64,000 nt of DNA from Litorivivens lipolytica (GTDB taxonomy: Bacteria; Pseudomonadota; Gammaproteobacteria; Pseudomonadales; Spongiibacteraceae): assembly GCF_014191715.1 (NCBI RefSeq), contig NZ_JACHWY010000003.1, forward strand, positions 496,001 to 560,000. Direction: 5' to 3'. Of the stretch, positions 38,897 through 50,977 are shown piece after piece. Position 1 is the first letter of the stretch. Each line of letters starts with the position of its first letter. The notes beneath the pieces are model-generated. The model saw only the letters and a list, made by a program, of their open reading frames with translations. It searched no databases and was not told the origin of the DNA. The position numbers were made by a program, and so were the translations under genes.

Positions 38897-39526
38897 ATGT
38901 ATCGTTTTAACACAGTGTATGGCGGTTTATTGCTGAGCCTTCTGGGTCTTAGCCCGTCGGTACTCGCGGCTGACTACACAGTCCGGTTGCAATTCGAAAA
39001 GCGCCCACCCAAAACGGCTTTGCTGTATGTGCCGGGTGATCTAGGTGAACAAAGCCAGGCGGTGGTAGATCAGGTCGACAAATCGTTTACCGAATCGCTG
39101 GTCGTTGCCGCGCCGGGCCAAGCGGTGGTGTTTAAAAATTCAGACGAGGTTGATCACAATATCTTTGCCAATGACATGAAATCTGGTGCACGGTTTGATG
39201 TGGGATTGATGCCGCCCGGTGGCGAAAAAAATATCCCCGTCGACTGGAAGGCGGATTCACTGGTTCGCATCGGCTGCAAGATACACCCGAAAATGCGGAC
39301 CTATATCGCAGCGGTTGATGCCGCCTACTCGAAAGTCATGGAATTCTCCTCCGCAACTTCAGACTACAGTATTTCTCTCGAAGGTGTGCCCGATGCCGCT
39401 GCACAATTACTCCTTCGAATTCCCAAATACGACCCGGTTGTTATTGATTTAAACGATCCCTCTACCTGGACCGCTACCCTGACGAAAAAAGGGAAAACTC
39501 GCGGCTCCTTTGTTCTGGAGCGCTAA
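38897..39526 (+). CDS. Periplasmic cupredoxin-domain protein
   Basis: 209 residues with a signal peptide (about 1-24, ending VLA-ADYTV). The type 1 copper ligand set of plastocyanin-like proteins is visible: H87 in EVDHNIFAND, then C127, H130 and M133 in GCKIHPKM. Genes of this kind are often labelled methylamine utilisation protein because they resemble copper proteins of that pathway, but no methylamine dehydrogenase genes are present here. It is most likely the electron carrier or copper sensor of the MauG-P460-cyclase operon. Residues ~140-209 form a C-terminal beta-rich extension. Confidence 0.8.
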   Translation: MYRFNTVYGGLLLSLLGLSPSVLAADYTVRLQFEKRPPKTALLYVPGDLGEQSQAVVDQVDKSFTESLVVAAPGQAVVFKNSDEVDHNIFANDMKSGARFDVGLMPPGGEKNIPVDWKADSLVRIGCKIHPKMRTYIAAVDAAYSKVMEFSSATSDYSISLEGVPDAAAQLLLRIPKYDPVVIDLNDPSTWTATLTKKGKTRGSFVLER

Positions 39527-39529
39527 TTT

Positions 39530-40120
39530 ATGTGGAAGCGAGTGGTGTTGAGTGTCGTAGCGGTGGGGCTTGTTTCGGTAGCGGTAGCGCTGTCAGGTGA
39601 AGACCCGCACAAGGTAAAACTTTTTGATATCCCGGAAAGTGATCGTGAAAAGCTGGAAGACTACCGTCAAACCTGGACCCGATTAACCGGGTTTGAGTAT
39701 TCCGGATTGCATTGGAATCAGTTTGTGGTGGTCTATTCCGACTTGGGTGCGCAGGCCTACCAAACAAACTACACACAGTATATTGCGTGGTATGAAGATC
39801 CGGATGAATTCGATGGTATGCCGGATTACGTGACGTATCCGCGCGGCACAACGATATTAAAGGAAAATTTTTCGATCGTTGATGGCAAGCCGGAAAAATC
39901 TCTCACGGTGACAGCCATGATCAAGCGTGAGCCCGGTTACGATGCCGAAAATGGGGATTGGGAGTATTTGCAATTTGATGCCGCCGGCAAAGTGCTGTTG
40001 CGAGGCAAAGGCAGCGATCCCAATATCGATGAGCAGTGCGCGAGTTGCCACAAGCATGTGGCTGAACGCGATTACATCTTTGCTCAAGTATTCAGCGCAC
40101 CCAACCGGAGAGCGCCGTGA
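39530..40120 (+). CDS. Cytochrome P460-family haem protein
   Basis: 196 residues with an N-terminal hydrophobic export signal (about 3-22). A single c-type haem motif CASCH is at residues 170-174 close to the C-terminus, followed by HVAERDYIF, the arrangement typical of the cytochrome P460 / cytochrome c'-beta family (PF16694). The preceding region is beta-rich with the usual KENFSI and TAMIKREPGYD segments. Known members oxidise hydroxylamine or bind NO. Whether the cross-linking lysine of true P460 is present cannot be settled by eye. The gene starts 3 bp after the cupredoxin and overlaps the diguanylate cyclase start by four bases (GTGA). Confidence 0.8.
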   Translation: MWKRVVLSVVAVGLVSVAVALSGEDPHKVKLFDIPESDREKLEDYRQTWTRLTGFEYSGLHWNQFVVVYSDLGAQAYQTNYTQYIAWYEDPDEFDGMPDYVTYPRGTTILKENFSIVDGKPEKSLTVTAMIKREPGYDAENGDWEYLQFDAAGKVLLRGKGSDPNIDEQCASCHKHVAERDYIFAQVFSAPNRRAP

Positions 40121-41724
40121 GTCGATTTGGCACCAAAGAAAAATTGTGGGCAGCCGGAGGGCTGCTGGCTGTCATGCTATTTTCAATTGCTGTGGTTTCA
40201 TTGATTAATTTCTCCAATACACAGCAAAAACTGGCGCAGGTTACCCAGCAGTACCAGCCGAAAATGCTCAGCGCCATGCAACTGACCACGCACTTCTATC
40301 AAAGCTTGACTGTGCTCGGAAATTATATGGTTGAGCAGGACGAAGCGAATATCGAGCTTTATAGTGCCAAGGTGAGTGACATTGATCAAACGCTGGACCA
40401 GCTGATTACTCTGACAAAGGGAAATGACAATCCTGAAGATGCGAATCAGTTACATCGCATTCGCTCGATGGTGGATGAAATTAAAAACCACAATCGGCAG
40501 ATGCTCGATTTAGCATCTAATGTAAAACGAAATATGCCGGCGGTAGGTATTGCGGCAGATTGGATGGAGCCGCTCGGTATTGAAATGAATCTCTTGCTGA
40601 GTGAACTGTCGCTTGAATTGACATCATCTGATGCCAGCGGTCGCATCAGCGAGATGTCAGATAGTCTGAAATACAATTGGGCGATGGTGGTCAGTTCATT
40701 GCGAAATTTTCTGGCATTTCGCAATGACAATGCGATTGCCGACGTCAATTTATATTTAGCCGGAGTCAACCAGCATCAGCAGGCCCTTCGCGCTGAGTTG
40801 GAAAAGAGCCAACCGTTTCTCTTGGATTTTCTGGATGAATTTAGTCAGGGGCTTCAGGAATACCGAGAACATTTGAATACGGTGATAAGTATTCATTCTG
40901 GCCCTGACTGGCGCGCAGACAGTAAATTAATGCGAAGCAGTATTACCCCAACCCTTAAAAGCCTGACGCTGGAACTTGAGAGCTTGGTCGACACACAAAA
41001 AGCGCGGATTGATGCCAGCAACCAGGAACTTGCTGCGCAGATTGCTTCGGCTGAGAAAAGTATCAGGTATTCCATTCAGATCGCGATGCTGGTCAGTGCT
41101 GTCGTTATTCTCCTAACGCTGAGAACGCGAGGACTGATATCCGAAGTCAAATTGCACAAAACGGAAAAAGCGGAAGCGGAACACAAGGCGCGTCATGACG
41201 CACTCACCCGCTTGCCGAACCGGGGATTCTTTGAAGAAAACTTTCGCGGCCGCCTGGAGAATGAAAAATACAACGAAGGGCTTTCGTTGTTGTTTATCGA
41301 TCTGGACGGCTTCAAGGCGGTAAACGATGACGTGGGTCATGACGCCGGTGATCACGTGCTGAGAGGCACAGCGCGGCGATTGCAAAAGTTGGTATCGCGA
41401 AATGATATGGTCGCGAGATTGGGCGGAGATGAATTTGTTGTCTTGATAAATAAACAAGAGACGTTAGCGCAGGTCGAGAAATTGGCGGGTTCAATCTGTG
41501 AAGAACTGAGAAAACCCTTTCCCTTCCAGGGACGGAACTTACAGATTGGCTGCAGTATTGGCGTACTGAACCTTACGACGCGAGATATCAAAAATCGACA
41601 TGTGTCGCTGGATGATCATTTCAGTCAGCTGCTCAAGCGGGCAGATGAAGCGATGTATCAAGCCAAGCGTGGTGGCAAGAACCGCTATTGTGTTTACGGT
41701 GAGCCGCTGCTGAAAAGTGCTTAG
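40117..41724 (+). CDS. Membrane diguanylate cyclase with large periplasmic domain
   Basis: 535 residues. Two membrane helices (about 13-33 and 310-330) bracket a ~275-residue helical periplasmic domain that I do not recognise as a named sensor. The cytoplasmic part is a GGDEF domain with an intact GGDEF at 436-440, FIDLDGFKAVNDDVGHDAG metal and substrate residues, and QAKRGGKNRY near the end. The I-site position reads SRND, not RxxD, so product inhibition is not expected. Start GTG at 40117 overlaps the P460 gene stop, making translational coupling with the haem protein likely. The cyclase is well placed to report the state of the upstream periplasmic haem/copper proteins. Confidence 0.87.
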   Translation: MSRFGTKEKLWAAGGLLAVMLFSIAVVSLINFSNTQQKLAQVTQQYQPKMLSAMQLTTHFYQSLTVLGNYMVEQDEANIELYSAKVSDIDQTLDQLITLTKGNDNPEDANQLHRIRSMVDEIKNHNRQMLDLASNVKRNMPAVGIAADWMEPLGIEMNLLLSELSLELTSSDASGRISEMSDSLKYNWAMVVSSLRNFLAFRNDNAIADVNLYLAGVNQHQQALRAELEKSQPFLLDFLDEFSQGLQEYREHLNTVISIHSGPDWRADSKLMRSSITPTLKSLTLELESLVDTQKARIDASNQELAAQIASAEKSIRYSIQIAMLVSAVVILLTLRTRGLISEVKLHKTEKAEAEHKARHDALTRLPNRGFFEENFRGRLENEKYNEGLSLLFIDLDGFKAVNDDVGHDAGDHVLRGTARRLQKLVSRNDMVARLGGDEFVVLINKQETLAQVEKLAGSICEELRKPFPFQGRNLQIGCSIGVLNLTTRDIKNRHVSLDDHFSQLLKRADEAMYQAKRGGKNRYCVYGEPLLKSA

Positions 41725-41729
41725 ATTAG

Positions 41730-41767
41730 AAAAGAAAAAAGCGGAAAGAGGCGAAGGGCCTCTTTCC
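41730..41767 (-). terminator. Terminator for the WS/DGAT gene
   Basis: On the minus strand GGAAAGAGG, a 7-base loop and CCTCTTTCC are followed by GCTTTTTTCTTTTC. It lies 15 bp after the acyltransferase stop. The hairpin may also end the convergent cyclase operon, although no T run follows on the plus strand. Confidence 0.8.
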
Positions 41768-41781
41768 AATGGCGGTTTGAC

Positions 41782-43200
41782 CTAACTCAGGGTAGACGCT
41801 TTTAGTTCGTCAAAGGATTCGCGAATACACTGTGCATAAAATGCGGGGTCTGGCATTTGCTCACGACAGGCATTGAAGGAAATCGCGATGGATCCCTTCT
41901 TGTTCTGCACGCTGCTGTAGACCACATGAAAGAGGCCTACCCCGGGCAATAGTGGCCCCAGGCTCAAACCATCGACCAGCTCAGCACCGCAGAAATAAAG
42001 CTGCACCGGCGGCCCCGGAACATTTGTCACCACGGTATTAAAGATGACTGCGCGTTCCGCCAGTCCCGTTCCCACCGCAGCACGCATAGCCAATGCCATC
42101 ATACCGCCGGGCATCACATCGGTGACATCCATGGCAATACGTGGGCCGAGAGCCTCGGCATAGGACTTACTCTGTTTGGATTCGGAGCTGATTTCTTCCA
42201 GCCGTTTTTTAGGGTCTTCGATATCCGAGCATAGGGAGACCGTCATAAAGCCGACCATATTGCCACCGGCAGCGCGCTCCGCATCGCTGCGTACATCAAT
42301 GGGGCAACCGGTGACCAGGGTCTTCTCCGGCAGCTCCTCTTTCGATTGCAGATACTTGCGCAGTGCGCCCGAGACAATGGTCAGCATGGCGTCGTTAACC
42401 GTTGCGCCTTTGACGGTATTCTTGATGGCGCGCACCTCTTCAAAATCGAACTTGACCGAATCCACCACTCGGTAGGGGGAGATTTTTCCCTGAAAGCGGG
42501 TTTTCTGTTTGTCCTCGAGGGAGCGGAAGTCGCCCTGCTGTCGGCCACTGCGGATGCGCCGATAGGCGGGCAGGGCATTGCCCAGGAGTTTTATAAAGCG
42601 CTTGGGCCGCTTCAGATTATTCACATAGGCCTTGCTCAGCAGTTGCCAGTCCGTGGCCTTGGTGATGACCCGGTTAGGGATATTGCCTGGATTCTGAATC
42701 TCTGGCGACAGATCGTGCATGATGGGGAAGAGCATGGCGCCGGTCGCACCGTCCATGGCGGCGTGGTGGACCTTGAGCAGCATGGCGAAGCAGTTTTTCG
42801 GCAGACCCTCGATATTGTCGAGGCCCTCGATAATGTACATCTCCCACAGCGGTTTGTTCATATCCAGCGGGCGGGCGTGGATACGCGACACCAGTATGCA
42901 GAGCTGACGCCAGTCACCCGGTTCGGGCAGGGCGATATGGCGCACGTGGTATTCCAGATCGAAATGTTCGTCCTCCACCCAGTAGGGGCGGTCGAGCTTC
43001 ATGGGCACGGTGGCCAGCTTGCGGGTGAAGATGGGGGAGAGGTGCATGCGACTCTCCAGCATCGACAAAATCTGTTTGAAGCGGACCATGCCCCCTTCGG
43101 CGGTGGACTGATCGTAGATGCTCAGGCCCCCAATATGCTGCGGCAATCCTTTCATCTCCGCACTGAGAAACATGACATCCTGACCGCTGAGTTGCTCCAT
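41782..43200 (-). CDS. Wax ester synthase / diacylglycerol acyltransferase (WS/DGAT)
   Basis: 472 residues, the usual WS/DGAT length. The catalytic HHAAMDG motif (HHxxxDG) is at residues 145-151, with the conserved PLWEMYIIEGL before it, and TNVPGPPVQLYFCGAEL and the NDAMLTIVSGALR block in the C-terminal half. The enzyme esterifies acyl-CoA with a fatty alcohol or diacylglycerol to make wax esters or triacylglycerol storage lipid. This activity is common in hydrocarbon- or lipid-using marine gammaproteobacteria. It stands alone with its own terminator. Substrate preference cannot be read from sequence. Confidence 0.9.
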   Translation of the reverse strand: MEQLSGQDVMFLSAEMKGLPQHIGGLSIYDQSTAEGGMVRFKQILSMLESRMHLSPIFTRKLATVPMKLDRPYWVEDEHFDLEYHVRHIALPEPGDWRQLCILVSRIHARPLDMNKPLWEMYIIEGLDNIEGLPKNCFAMLLKVHHAAMDGATGAMLFPIMHDLSPEIQNPGNIPNRVITKATDWQLLSKAYVNNLKRPKRFIKLLGNALPAYRRIRSGRQQGDFRSLEDKQKTRFQGKISPYRVVDSVKFDFEEVRAIKNTVKGATVNDAMLTIVSGALRKYLQSKEELPEKTLVTGCPIDVRSDAERAAGGNMVGFMTVSLCSDIEDPKKRLEEISSESKQSKSYAEALGPRIAMDVTDVMPGGMMALAMRAAVGTGLAERAVIFNTVVTNVPGPPVQLYFCGAELVDGLSLGPLLPGVGLFHVVYSSVQNKKGSIAISFNACREQMPDPAFYAQCIRESFDELKASTLS

Positions 43201-43617
43201 GGAACCCCCTTGTTTTGTTGTTAGCCCTTACAGTACTGGCTATTCATGACAACCACCAGATAGCGGGGCGGTACTTGCAAGCAATCTCATCCATTCGTGG
43301 CACTTCGGGCCAAAGGCTGGGAGGAGGGAGAATGGGACAAAAGCGCACGAAGTATTAATAAACACAGCTGTTGAATTAGATGCTTTATCTTGTGTTGTGA
43401 CTTTTTATAAACACACGATATAGTGGTTATAAATGTAACCAACTGATTTTAATGATATTATCGTGAGCCGCCTACGCGGGGGGTGAGACAATTTGTCCAC
43501 CCACCGAACCGCAGATCGGTTGATAGTTGACCACGTAGCCTCTATACTTCGCCCCGCTTTTTGGACGAGTGACAGCTCACCGGAAATCCGGATCTGAGTG
43601 CGCTTTTGGGGAGACTT
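43201..43617. other. 417-bp region between WS/DGAT and atpI
   Basis: This divergent gap holds the ATP synthase promoter (annotated separately) and must hold the promoter of the leftward acyltransferase gene. The middle, about 43340-43460, is AT-rich with no reading frame or RNA gene I can support. Confidence 0.5.
43520..43548 (+). promoter_or_regulatory. Candidate sigma-70 promoter of the atp operon
   Basis: TTGATA (43520-43525) and TATACT (43543-43548) with a 17-base spacer lie about 70 bp before the atpI start. A nearby TTGACC at 43527 has only 10 bases of spacing and is not the -35. Confidence 0.6.
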
Positions 43618-44034
43618 ATGGCACAGCACGGGGCTAATTCGCCGACGGCTGCGGTCATTTCACGCCCCCCTTTGCTCAAGATATACGGGACCCAGACCGC
43701 GCTTCTGGTTCTGGCCTCAGCCGCTTTGTTGCTGTTTGGCGAGGTTACGGCGCTGTCTGCCCTGACCGGCGGTCTGATATCTGTCGTACCCAATGCCTGG
43801 TTTGCCCGGATGGCGTTTCGTCATCGGGGCGCACGTGCAGCCGGGGCGGTATCACAGTCTTTTAAGCGCGGTGAAGCGGGAAAGTTTGTTTTGACGATTT
43901 CCCTGTTCGCCATGGTGTTCAGCACAATGCCCCAGCTTCAAGCGGGCGTTTTGTTCGGCGCCTTTATCAGCATGATGCTGGTCAATCTGGCCTTCGCCTG
44001 GCAGATCGGCAATCGACGGATCGCCAAAACGTAA
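43618..44034 (+). CDS. atpI: ATP synthase assembly protein AtpI
   Basis: 138 residues with four membrane helices (about 25-42, 47-66, 86-105, 110-128), including the family's LTGGLISVVPNAWFARMAF segment. AtpI is not part of the finished enzyme; it helps assemble the c-ring and may aid Mg2+ supply. The start is the ATG at 43618 right after GGGGAG; an in-frame TTG four codons earlier overlaps the ribosome site and is unlikely. First gene of atpIBEFHAGDC. Confidence 0.9.
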   Translation: MAQHGANSPTAAVISRPPLLKIYGTQTALLVLASAALLLFGEVTALSALTGGLISVVPNAWFARMAFRHRGARAAGAVSQSFKRGEAGKFVLTISLFAMVFSTMPQLQAGVLFGAFISMMLVNLAFAWQIGNRRIAKT

Positions 44035-44121
44035 TTCCACGCAAGACCGCAACCTGAAACAGGGTGCCTTGCAAAGCTGCCGATACGCAGGCGGGCTTTC
44101 CAAGATACCTTTTGAGATTGA

Positions 44122-45066
<945 letters not shown>

Positions 45067-45075
45067 TTTTATTAA

Positions 45076-45357
<282 letters not shown>

Positions 45358-45408
45358 GCACACCTTTTTGACAGTACTTACATTTAACCGTCAAACAGAG
45401 GTGTCGGC

Positions 45409-45879
45409 GTGAACATTAATCTCACCCTAATTGGCCAGTCCATCGCCTTCTTGTTTTTCATCTGGTTCAGTTACGCCTTCGTGTGGAAGGCGATCCGGGC
45501 CGCCATGGATGAGCGCGAGAAGCAGATTGCTGACGGCCTTGAAGCCGCCGATCGCGCCGGTCGCGATCTGGAACTGGCTCAGGAAAAGGCGACCAAGCAT
45601 CTGAAGGAAGCCAAAGCTGAAGCGGCAGGCATCATCGAGTCGGCGAATAAACGCGCCAACCAGATTGTTGATGAAGCCAAAGAGCAGGCTCGCACAGAAG
45701 CTGATCGCATCAAAACCGCTGCACAGGCGGAAGTTGAGCAGGAAGTGAACCGTGCCCGCGAGCAACTGCGTGCCCAGGTAGCCACTCTGGCCCTGGCCGG
45801 CGCAGAGAAAGTGCTGGAAGCGTCTGTCGACGAAGCCAAGCACAAAGAGCTGCTCGACAAACTGGCCGCCCAACTGTAA
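45409..45879 (+). CDS. atpF: F1Fo ATP synthase subunit b
   Basis: 156 residues, equal to E. coli. One N-terminal membrane helix (about 5-27, starting [19 protein letters not shown]) is followed by a long charged coiled coil (about 35-140) that dimerises as the peripheral stalk and reaches the delta subunit. Start GTG at 45409. A 51-bp gap separates it from atpE. Confidence 0.96.
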   Translation: MNINLTLIGQSIAFLFFIWFSYAFVWKAIRAAMDEREKQIADGLEAADRAGRDLELAQEKATKHLKEAKAEAAGIIESANKRANQIVDEAKEQARTEADRIKTAAQAEVEQEVNRAREQLRAQVATLALAGAEKVLEASVDEAKHKELLDKLAAQL

Positions 45880-45891
45880 GCGAGGTAAACC

Positions 45892-46428
45892 ATGGCTGAA
45901 CTGAGCACGTTGGCAAGGCCTTACGCGAAGGCGGCGTTTGAGTATGCGCTGGCCGCTGGCGATCTGGCCGGCTGGTCAGAGCAGCTTGCGACAGCGGCGG
46001 CGGTAGCCCAGCAGGAAGTGATTTCCAAAGTGCTGGCTACCCCGGCGATGACCACAGCACAGCAGGCCCAGACCTTTATCGATGTGTGCGGCGACGCACT
46101 CAGCGACAAGGCCCAGAATTTTGTTCGTGTTCTGGCCGAAAACAAGCGTCTGAAACTGCTGCCGCAGATTGCCGCGATTTACGAGGCACACAAGGCCGCT
46201 CAGGAGAAGAGCGTTGACGTTGAACTGTCAACGGCCTTTGAACTGGATGCTGGCACCCAGCAAAAGCTGGCTGACGCATTGAGTGGCAAACTCCAGCGCG
46301 AAGTCAAAGTAACGGCAGTCGTCAATAAAGAACTGCTCGGCGGTGTGTTAGTCCGCGCGGGTGATCTGGTTATTGACGGTTCGGTGCGCGGTCGCTTAGC
46401 GAAACTCGCCGAAGCAATGAATTCCTAA
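45892..46428 (+). CDS. atpH: F1Fo ATP synthase subunit delta
   Basis: 178 residues (E. coli 177). It opens [19 protein letters not shown] and ends with [23 protein letters not shown], both hallmarks of the OSCP/delta family. It joins the b-subunit stalk to the top of the alpha3beta3 head. It sits 12 bp after atpF with a GAGG site. Confidence 0.96.
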   Translation: MAELSTLARPYAKAAFEYALAAGDLAGWSEQLATAAAVAQQEVISKVLATPAMTTAQQAQTFIDVCGDALSDKAQNFVRVLAENKRLKLLPQIAAIYEAHKAAQEKSVDVELSTAFELDAGTQQKLADALSGKLQREVKVTAVVNKELLGGVLVRAGDLVIDGSVRGRLAKLAEAMNS

Positions 46429-46458
46429 GCGATTAGACACAGGATTGAGGAACAGAGC

Positions 46459-48003
46459 ATGCAGCAACTGAATCCATCCGAAATTAGCGAGATCATCAAG
46501 CAGCGCATCGAAAACGTCGATGTGTCTTCAGAAGCTCGCAATGAAGGAACCGTAGTTTCCGTATCTGACGGTATCGTCCGTATCCACGGCCTGACCGACG
46601 TCATGTACGGTGAAATGATTGAATTTGAAGGCAACCGTTTCGGTATGGCACTGAACCTGGAGCGCGACTCCGTGGGTGCTGTTGTCCTGGGTGACTACCT
46701 GGGCGTTGCGGAAGGCCAGAAATGTAAATGTACCGGCCGCATCCTTGAAGTACCGGTAGGTCCGGAACTGGAAGGTCGCGTTATCGACTCGCTGGGTAAC
46801 CCCATCGACGGTAAAGGCCCCATCGACGCCAAAGAAACCGACGCAATCGAAAAAGTTGCTCCCGGTGTAATCTGGCGTAAGTCGGTTGACCAGCCCGTAC
46901 AGATCGGTCTGAAAGCCATCGACGCCATGGTGCCGATCGGTCGCGGCCAGCGCGAGTTGATCATCGGTGACCGTCAGATCGGTAAAACCGCCGTTGCGGT
47001 TGACGCGATCATCAACCAGAAAGATTCCGGCATCAAATGTATCTACGTTGCCGTTGGTCAGAAAGCTTCTTCTGTTGCCGCTGTTGTGCGCAAACTGGAA
47101 GAGCACGGCGCCATGGACCACACCATCGTGGTTGCGGCGACCGCTTCTGATCCTGCGTCCATGCAGTTCATCGCACCCTTCACCGGCTGTACCATCGGTG
47201 AGTACTACCGCGATCGCGGCGAAGATGCTCTGGTTATTTACGATGACCTGACCAAGCAGGCGTGGGCTTACCGCCAGATCTCTCTGCTGCTGCGTCGTCC
47301 GCCGGGTCGTGAAGCTTACCCCGGTGACGTTTTCTACCTCCACAGCCGTCTGCTGGAGCGCGCCGCACGGGTTTCTGAAGAGTACGTTGAGAAGTTCACC
47401 GACGGTAAAGTGAAAGGCAAGACCGGTTCACTGACTGCACTGCCCGTTATCGAAACTCAGGCAGGTGACGTATCGGCCTTCGTACCGACCAACGTTATTT
47501 CTATCACCGACGGTCAGATCTTCCTTGAAACCGACATGTTCAACTCCGGTATCCGTCCGGCGATGAACGCCGGTATCTCGGTATCGCGCGTTGGTGGTTC
47601 TGCACAGACCAAGGTTATCAAGAAGCTGTCCGGTGGTATCCGTACCGCACTGGCTCAGTACCGCGAACTGGCGGCATTCTCCCAGTTTGCTTCTGACCTG
47701 GACGACGCTACCAAGGCCCAGCTGGACCACGGTGAGCGCGTTACCGAGCTGATGAAGCAGAAGCAGTACTCGCCGATGAGCATCGCCGAGATGGGTCTGG
47801 TTCTGTACTGCGCCAACGAAGGCCACCTGAAAGACATCGAAGTCAACAAGGTACTGGACTTCGAAGCGTCGCTGCTGTCATACGCGAACAGCGAATATGC
47901 TGACACGATGAAGCAGATCAACGACACCGGTAACTGGAACGACGAACTCGAAGCCAAGTTCAAAGAACTGGTAGAGAAGTTCAAGTCCACCCAGACCTGG
48001 TAA
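46459..48003 (+). CDS. atpA: F1 ATP synthase subunit alpha
   Basis: 514 residues (E. coli 513). The P-loop [10 protein letters not shown] is at about 169-178, the [20 protein letters not shown] block and the arginine finger are in [11 protein letters not shown], and the C-terminal helical domain is complete. It carries the non-catalytic nucleotide sites and supplies the arginine finger to beta. Codon use is strongly biased, as expected for a highly expressed gene. Confidence 0.98.
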   Translation: MQQLNPSEISEIIKQRIENVDVSSEARNEGTVVSVSDGIVRIHGLTDVMYGEMIEFEGNRFGMALNLERDSVGAVVLGDYLGVAEGQKCKCTGRILEVPVGPELEGRVIDSLGNPIDGKGPIDAKETDAIEKVAPGVIWRKSVDQPVQIGLKAIDAMVPIGRGQRELIIGDRQIGKTAVAVDAIINQKDSGIKCIYVAVGQKASSVAAVVRKLEEHGAMDHTIVVAATASDPASMQFIAPFTGCTIGEYYRDRGEDALVIYDDLTKQAWAYRQISLLLRRPPGREAYPGDVFYLHSRLLERAARVSEEYVEKFTDGKVKGKTGSLTALPVIETQAGDVSAFVPTNVISITDGQIFLETDMFNSGIRPAMNAGISVSRVGGSAQTKVIKKLSGGIRTALAQYRELAAFSQFASDLDDATKAQLDHGERVTELMKQKQYSPMSIAEMGLVLYCANEGHLKDIEVNKVLDFEASLLSYANSEYADTMKQINDTGNWNDELEAKFKELVEKFKSTQTW

Positions 48004-48052
48004 TCGATGGCGCGCGCAAGCGCGCCTGAAGGAAGCTTGAGGGCCAATTTAT

Positions 48053-48919
48053 ATGGCAGGCGCAAAAGAAATACGCACCCAGATCTCCAGCATCAAGAGC
48101 ACGCAGAAAATTACCAGCGCGATGGAAATGGTCGCCGCCAGTAAAATGCGTAAAGCTCAGGATCGCATGGAGTTGGGTAAGCCGTACGCGCAGCGCATCC
48201 GGGCAGTGGTTGGCCACATCGCCAACGCCAACCCGGAATATACACACACGTTTATGGAAGAACGTGACGTCAAGCGCGTGGGCTATATTCTGGTATCGAC
48301 CGACCGCGGCTTGTGCGGTGGTCTGAATATCAACCTGTTCAAAGCCGCTATTCGCAGCATGAAAAGCTGGGCTGACCAGGGCGTTGAAGTGGATCTCTGT
48401 CTGGTAGGCGCCAAAGCGAGCGCGTTCTTCCAGAGCTACGGCGGCAACGTAGTTGCTACCGTGCGCGATCTGGGCGAAGACCCCGAGGTCAAAAGCCTGA
48501 TCGGCAGCGTGAAAGTCATGCTCGACGGCTACAGCGAAGGCACCATCGACCGTCTGTTCCTGGTTCGCAACGAGTTTGTGAACACCATGACCCAGACACC
48601 TCAGGTCGATCAGTTGCTGCCGCTGCCGGCGGATGACGACGAAGAACTGAAGCACCACTGGGATTACATTTACGAGCCCAACGCCGAAGAGCTGCTGGAC
48701 GGTCTGCTGACTCGCTACATTGAGTCTCAGGTCTATCAAGCTGTGGTGGAAAACGGCGCTTGTGAGCAAGCCGCGCGAATGATTGCGATGAAGAACGCAA
48801 CCGACAACGCCGGCGACCTGATCGACAACCTGCAACTGGTCTACAACAAGGCCCGTCAGTCTGCGATCACCCAGGAGCTGTCGGAAATCGTCGGCGGTGC
48901 CGCCGCAGTCAGCGGTTAA
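48053..48919 (+). CDS. atpG: F1 ATP synthase subunit gamma
   Basis: 288 residues. The long N-terminal ([32 protein letters not shown]) and C-terminal ([18 protein letters not shown]) helices pair to form the central rotor shaft. [10 protein letters not shown] marks the globular part. The start at 48053 follows atpA by 49 bp. Confidence 0.97.
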   Translation: MAGAKEIRTQISSIKSTQKITSAMEMVAASKMRKAQDRMELGKPYAQRIRAVVGHIANANPEYTHTFMEERDVKRVGYILVSTDRGLCGGLNINLFKAAIRSMKSWADQGVEVDLCLVGAKASAFFQSYGGNVVATVRDLGEDPEVKSLIGSVKVMLDGYSEGTIDRLFLVRNEFVNTMTQTPQVDQLLPLPADDDEELKHHWDYIYEPNAEELLDGLLTRYIESQVYQAVVENGACEQAARMIAMKNATDNAGDLIDNLQLVYNKARQSAITQELSEIVGGAAAVSG

Positions 48920-48960
48920 GACTGCGCGACAGGAAACGAAATTTAAATCTTCAGGTTTGA

Positions 48961-50370
<1,410 letters not shown>

Positions 50371-50430
50371 GGCTCTTTTAGCGTAGAAACGGGTGCTCTC
50401 ATGAGCGCCCGCATCAACTGAGGTTAGAAA

Positions 50431-50856
50431 ATGGCTATGACCATACATTGCGACATCGTAAGTGCGGAAGAAGCGATCTTCTCCGGGCTGGCCAAAATGG
50501 TTGTGGCGCACGGCACACTCGGTGATCTGGGTGTTAGCTACGGTCACGCACCTCTGCTGACTGCGTTGGAAGCGGGCCCGGTTCGCGTCATCAAGGATGG
50601 CGGCGAAGAGGAAATCTTCTACGTCTCCGGTGGCTATCTGGAAGTGCAGAAAGGCACCATCAGCATTCTTGCAGACACGGCCGTACGCGCCGACGATCTG
50701 GACGAAGCTGCCGCTTCTGAAGCCCAGAAGTCTGCCGCCCACGCGATGACCAACCAGAGTGGTGAAATCGACTACTCACGTGCCGCCGCCCAGCTGGCAG
50801 CCGCCTCGGCTCAGCTGCGCACGCTGCAGCAGATTCGCAAGAACTTGAAAAAGTAA
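50431..50856 (+). CDS. atpC: F1 ATP synthase subunit epsilon
   Basis: 141 residues: an N-terminal beta sandwich (about 1-85; [32 protein letters not shown]) and a two-helix C-terminal arm (about 90-140) that can inhibit ATP hydrolysis. It uses ATG at 50431; an ATG two codons on is possible. Last gene of the operon, followed by a strong terminator. Confidence 0.96.
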   Translation: MAMTIHCDIVSAEEAIFSGLAKMVVAHGTLGDLGVSYGHAPLLTALEAGPVRVIKDGGEEEIFYVSGGYLEVQKGTISILADTAVRADDLDEAAASEAQKSAAHAMTNQSGEIDYSRAAAQLAAASAQLRTLQQIRKNLKK

Positions 50857-50901
50857 TTATTTCCCTGCGCAGAAACTTCTGTGTCGGTGAAAGAACCAAT
50901 A

Positions 50902-50927
50902 AAGGGTGGCCAATGGCCGCCCTTTTT
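50902..50927 (+). terminator. Rho-independent terminator of the atp operon
   Basis: AAGGG-T-GGCC, loop AAT, GGCC-G-CCCTT (one G-U wobble) followed by a T6 run, 46 bp after atpC. Confidence 0.88.
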
Positions 50928-50977
50928 TGTTTGATTAACCGTTACAATTCAACGCGATACTGCTAAAGGACTGCCCC

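Noticed and set aside
38897-39526. Methylamine utilisation function for the cupredoxin gene
   Set aside because: No mauA/mauB or other methylamine dehydrogenase genes in the window; the name rests on cupredoxin resemblance only.
43405-43629. 74-residue leftward frame upstream of atpI
   Set aside because: It covers the atp promoter and ribosome site, and its composition is not protein-like.
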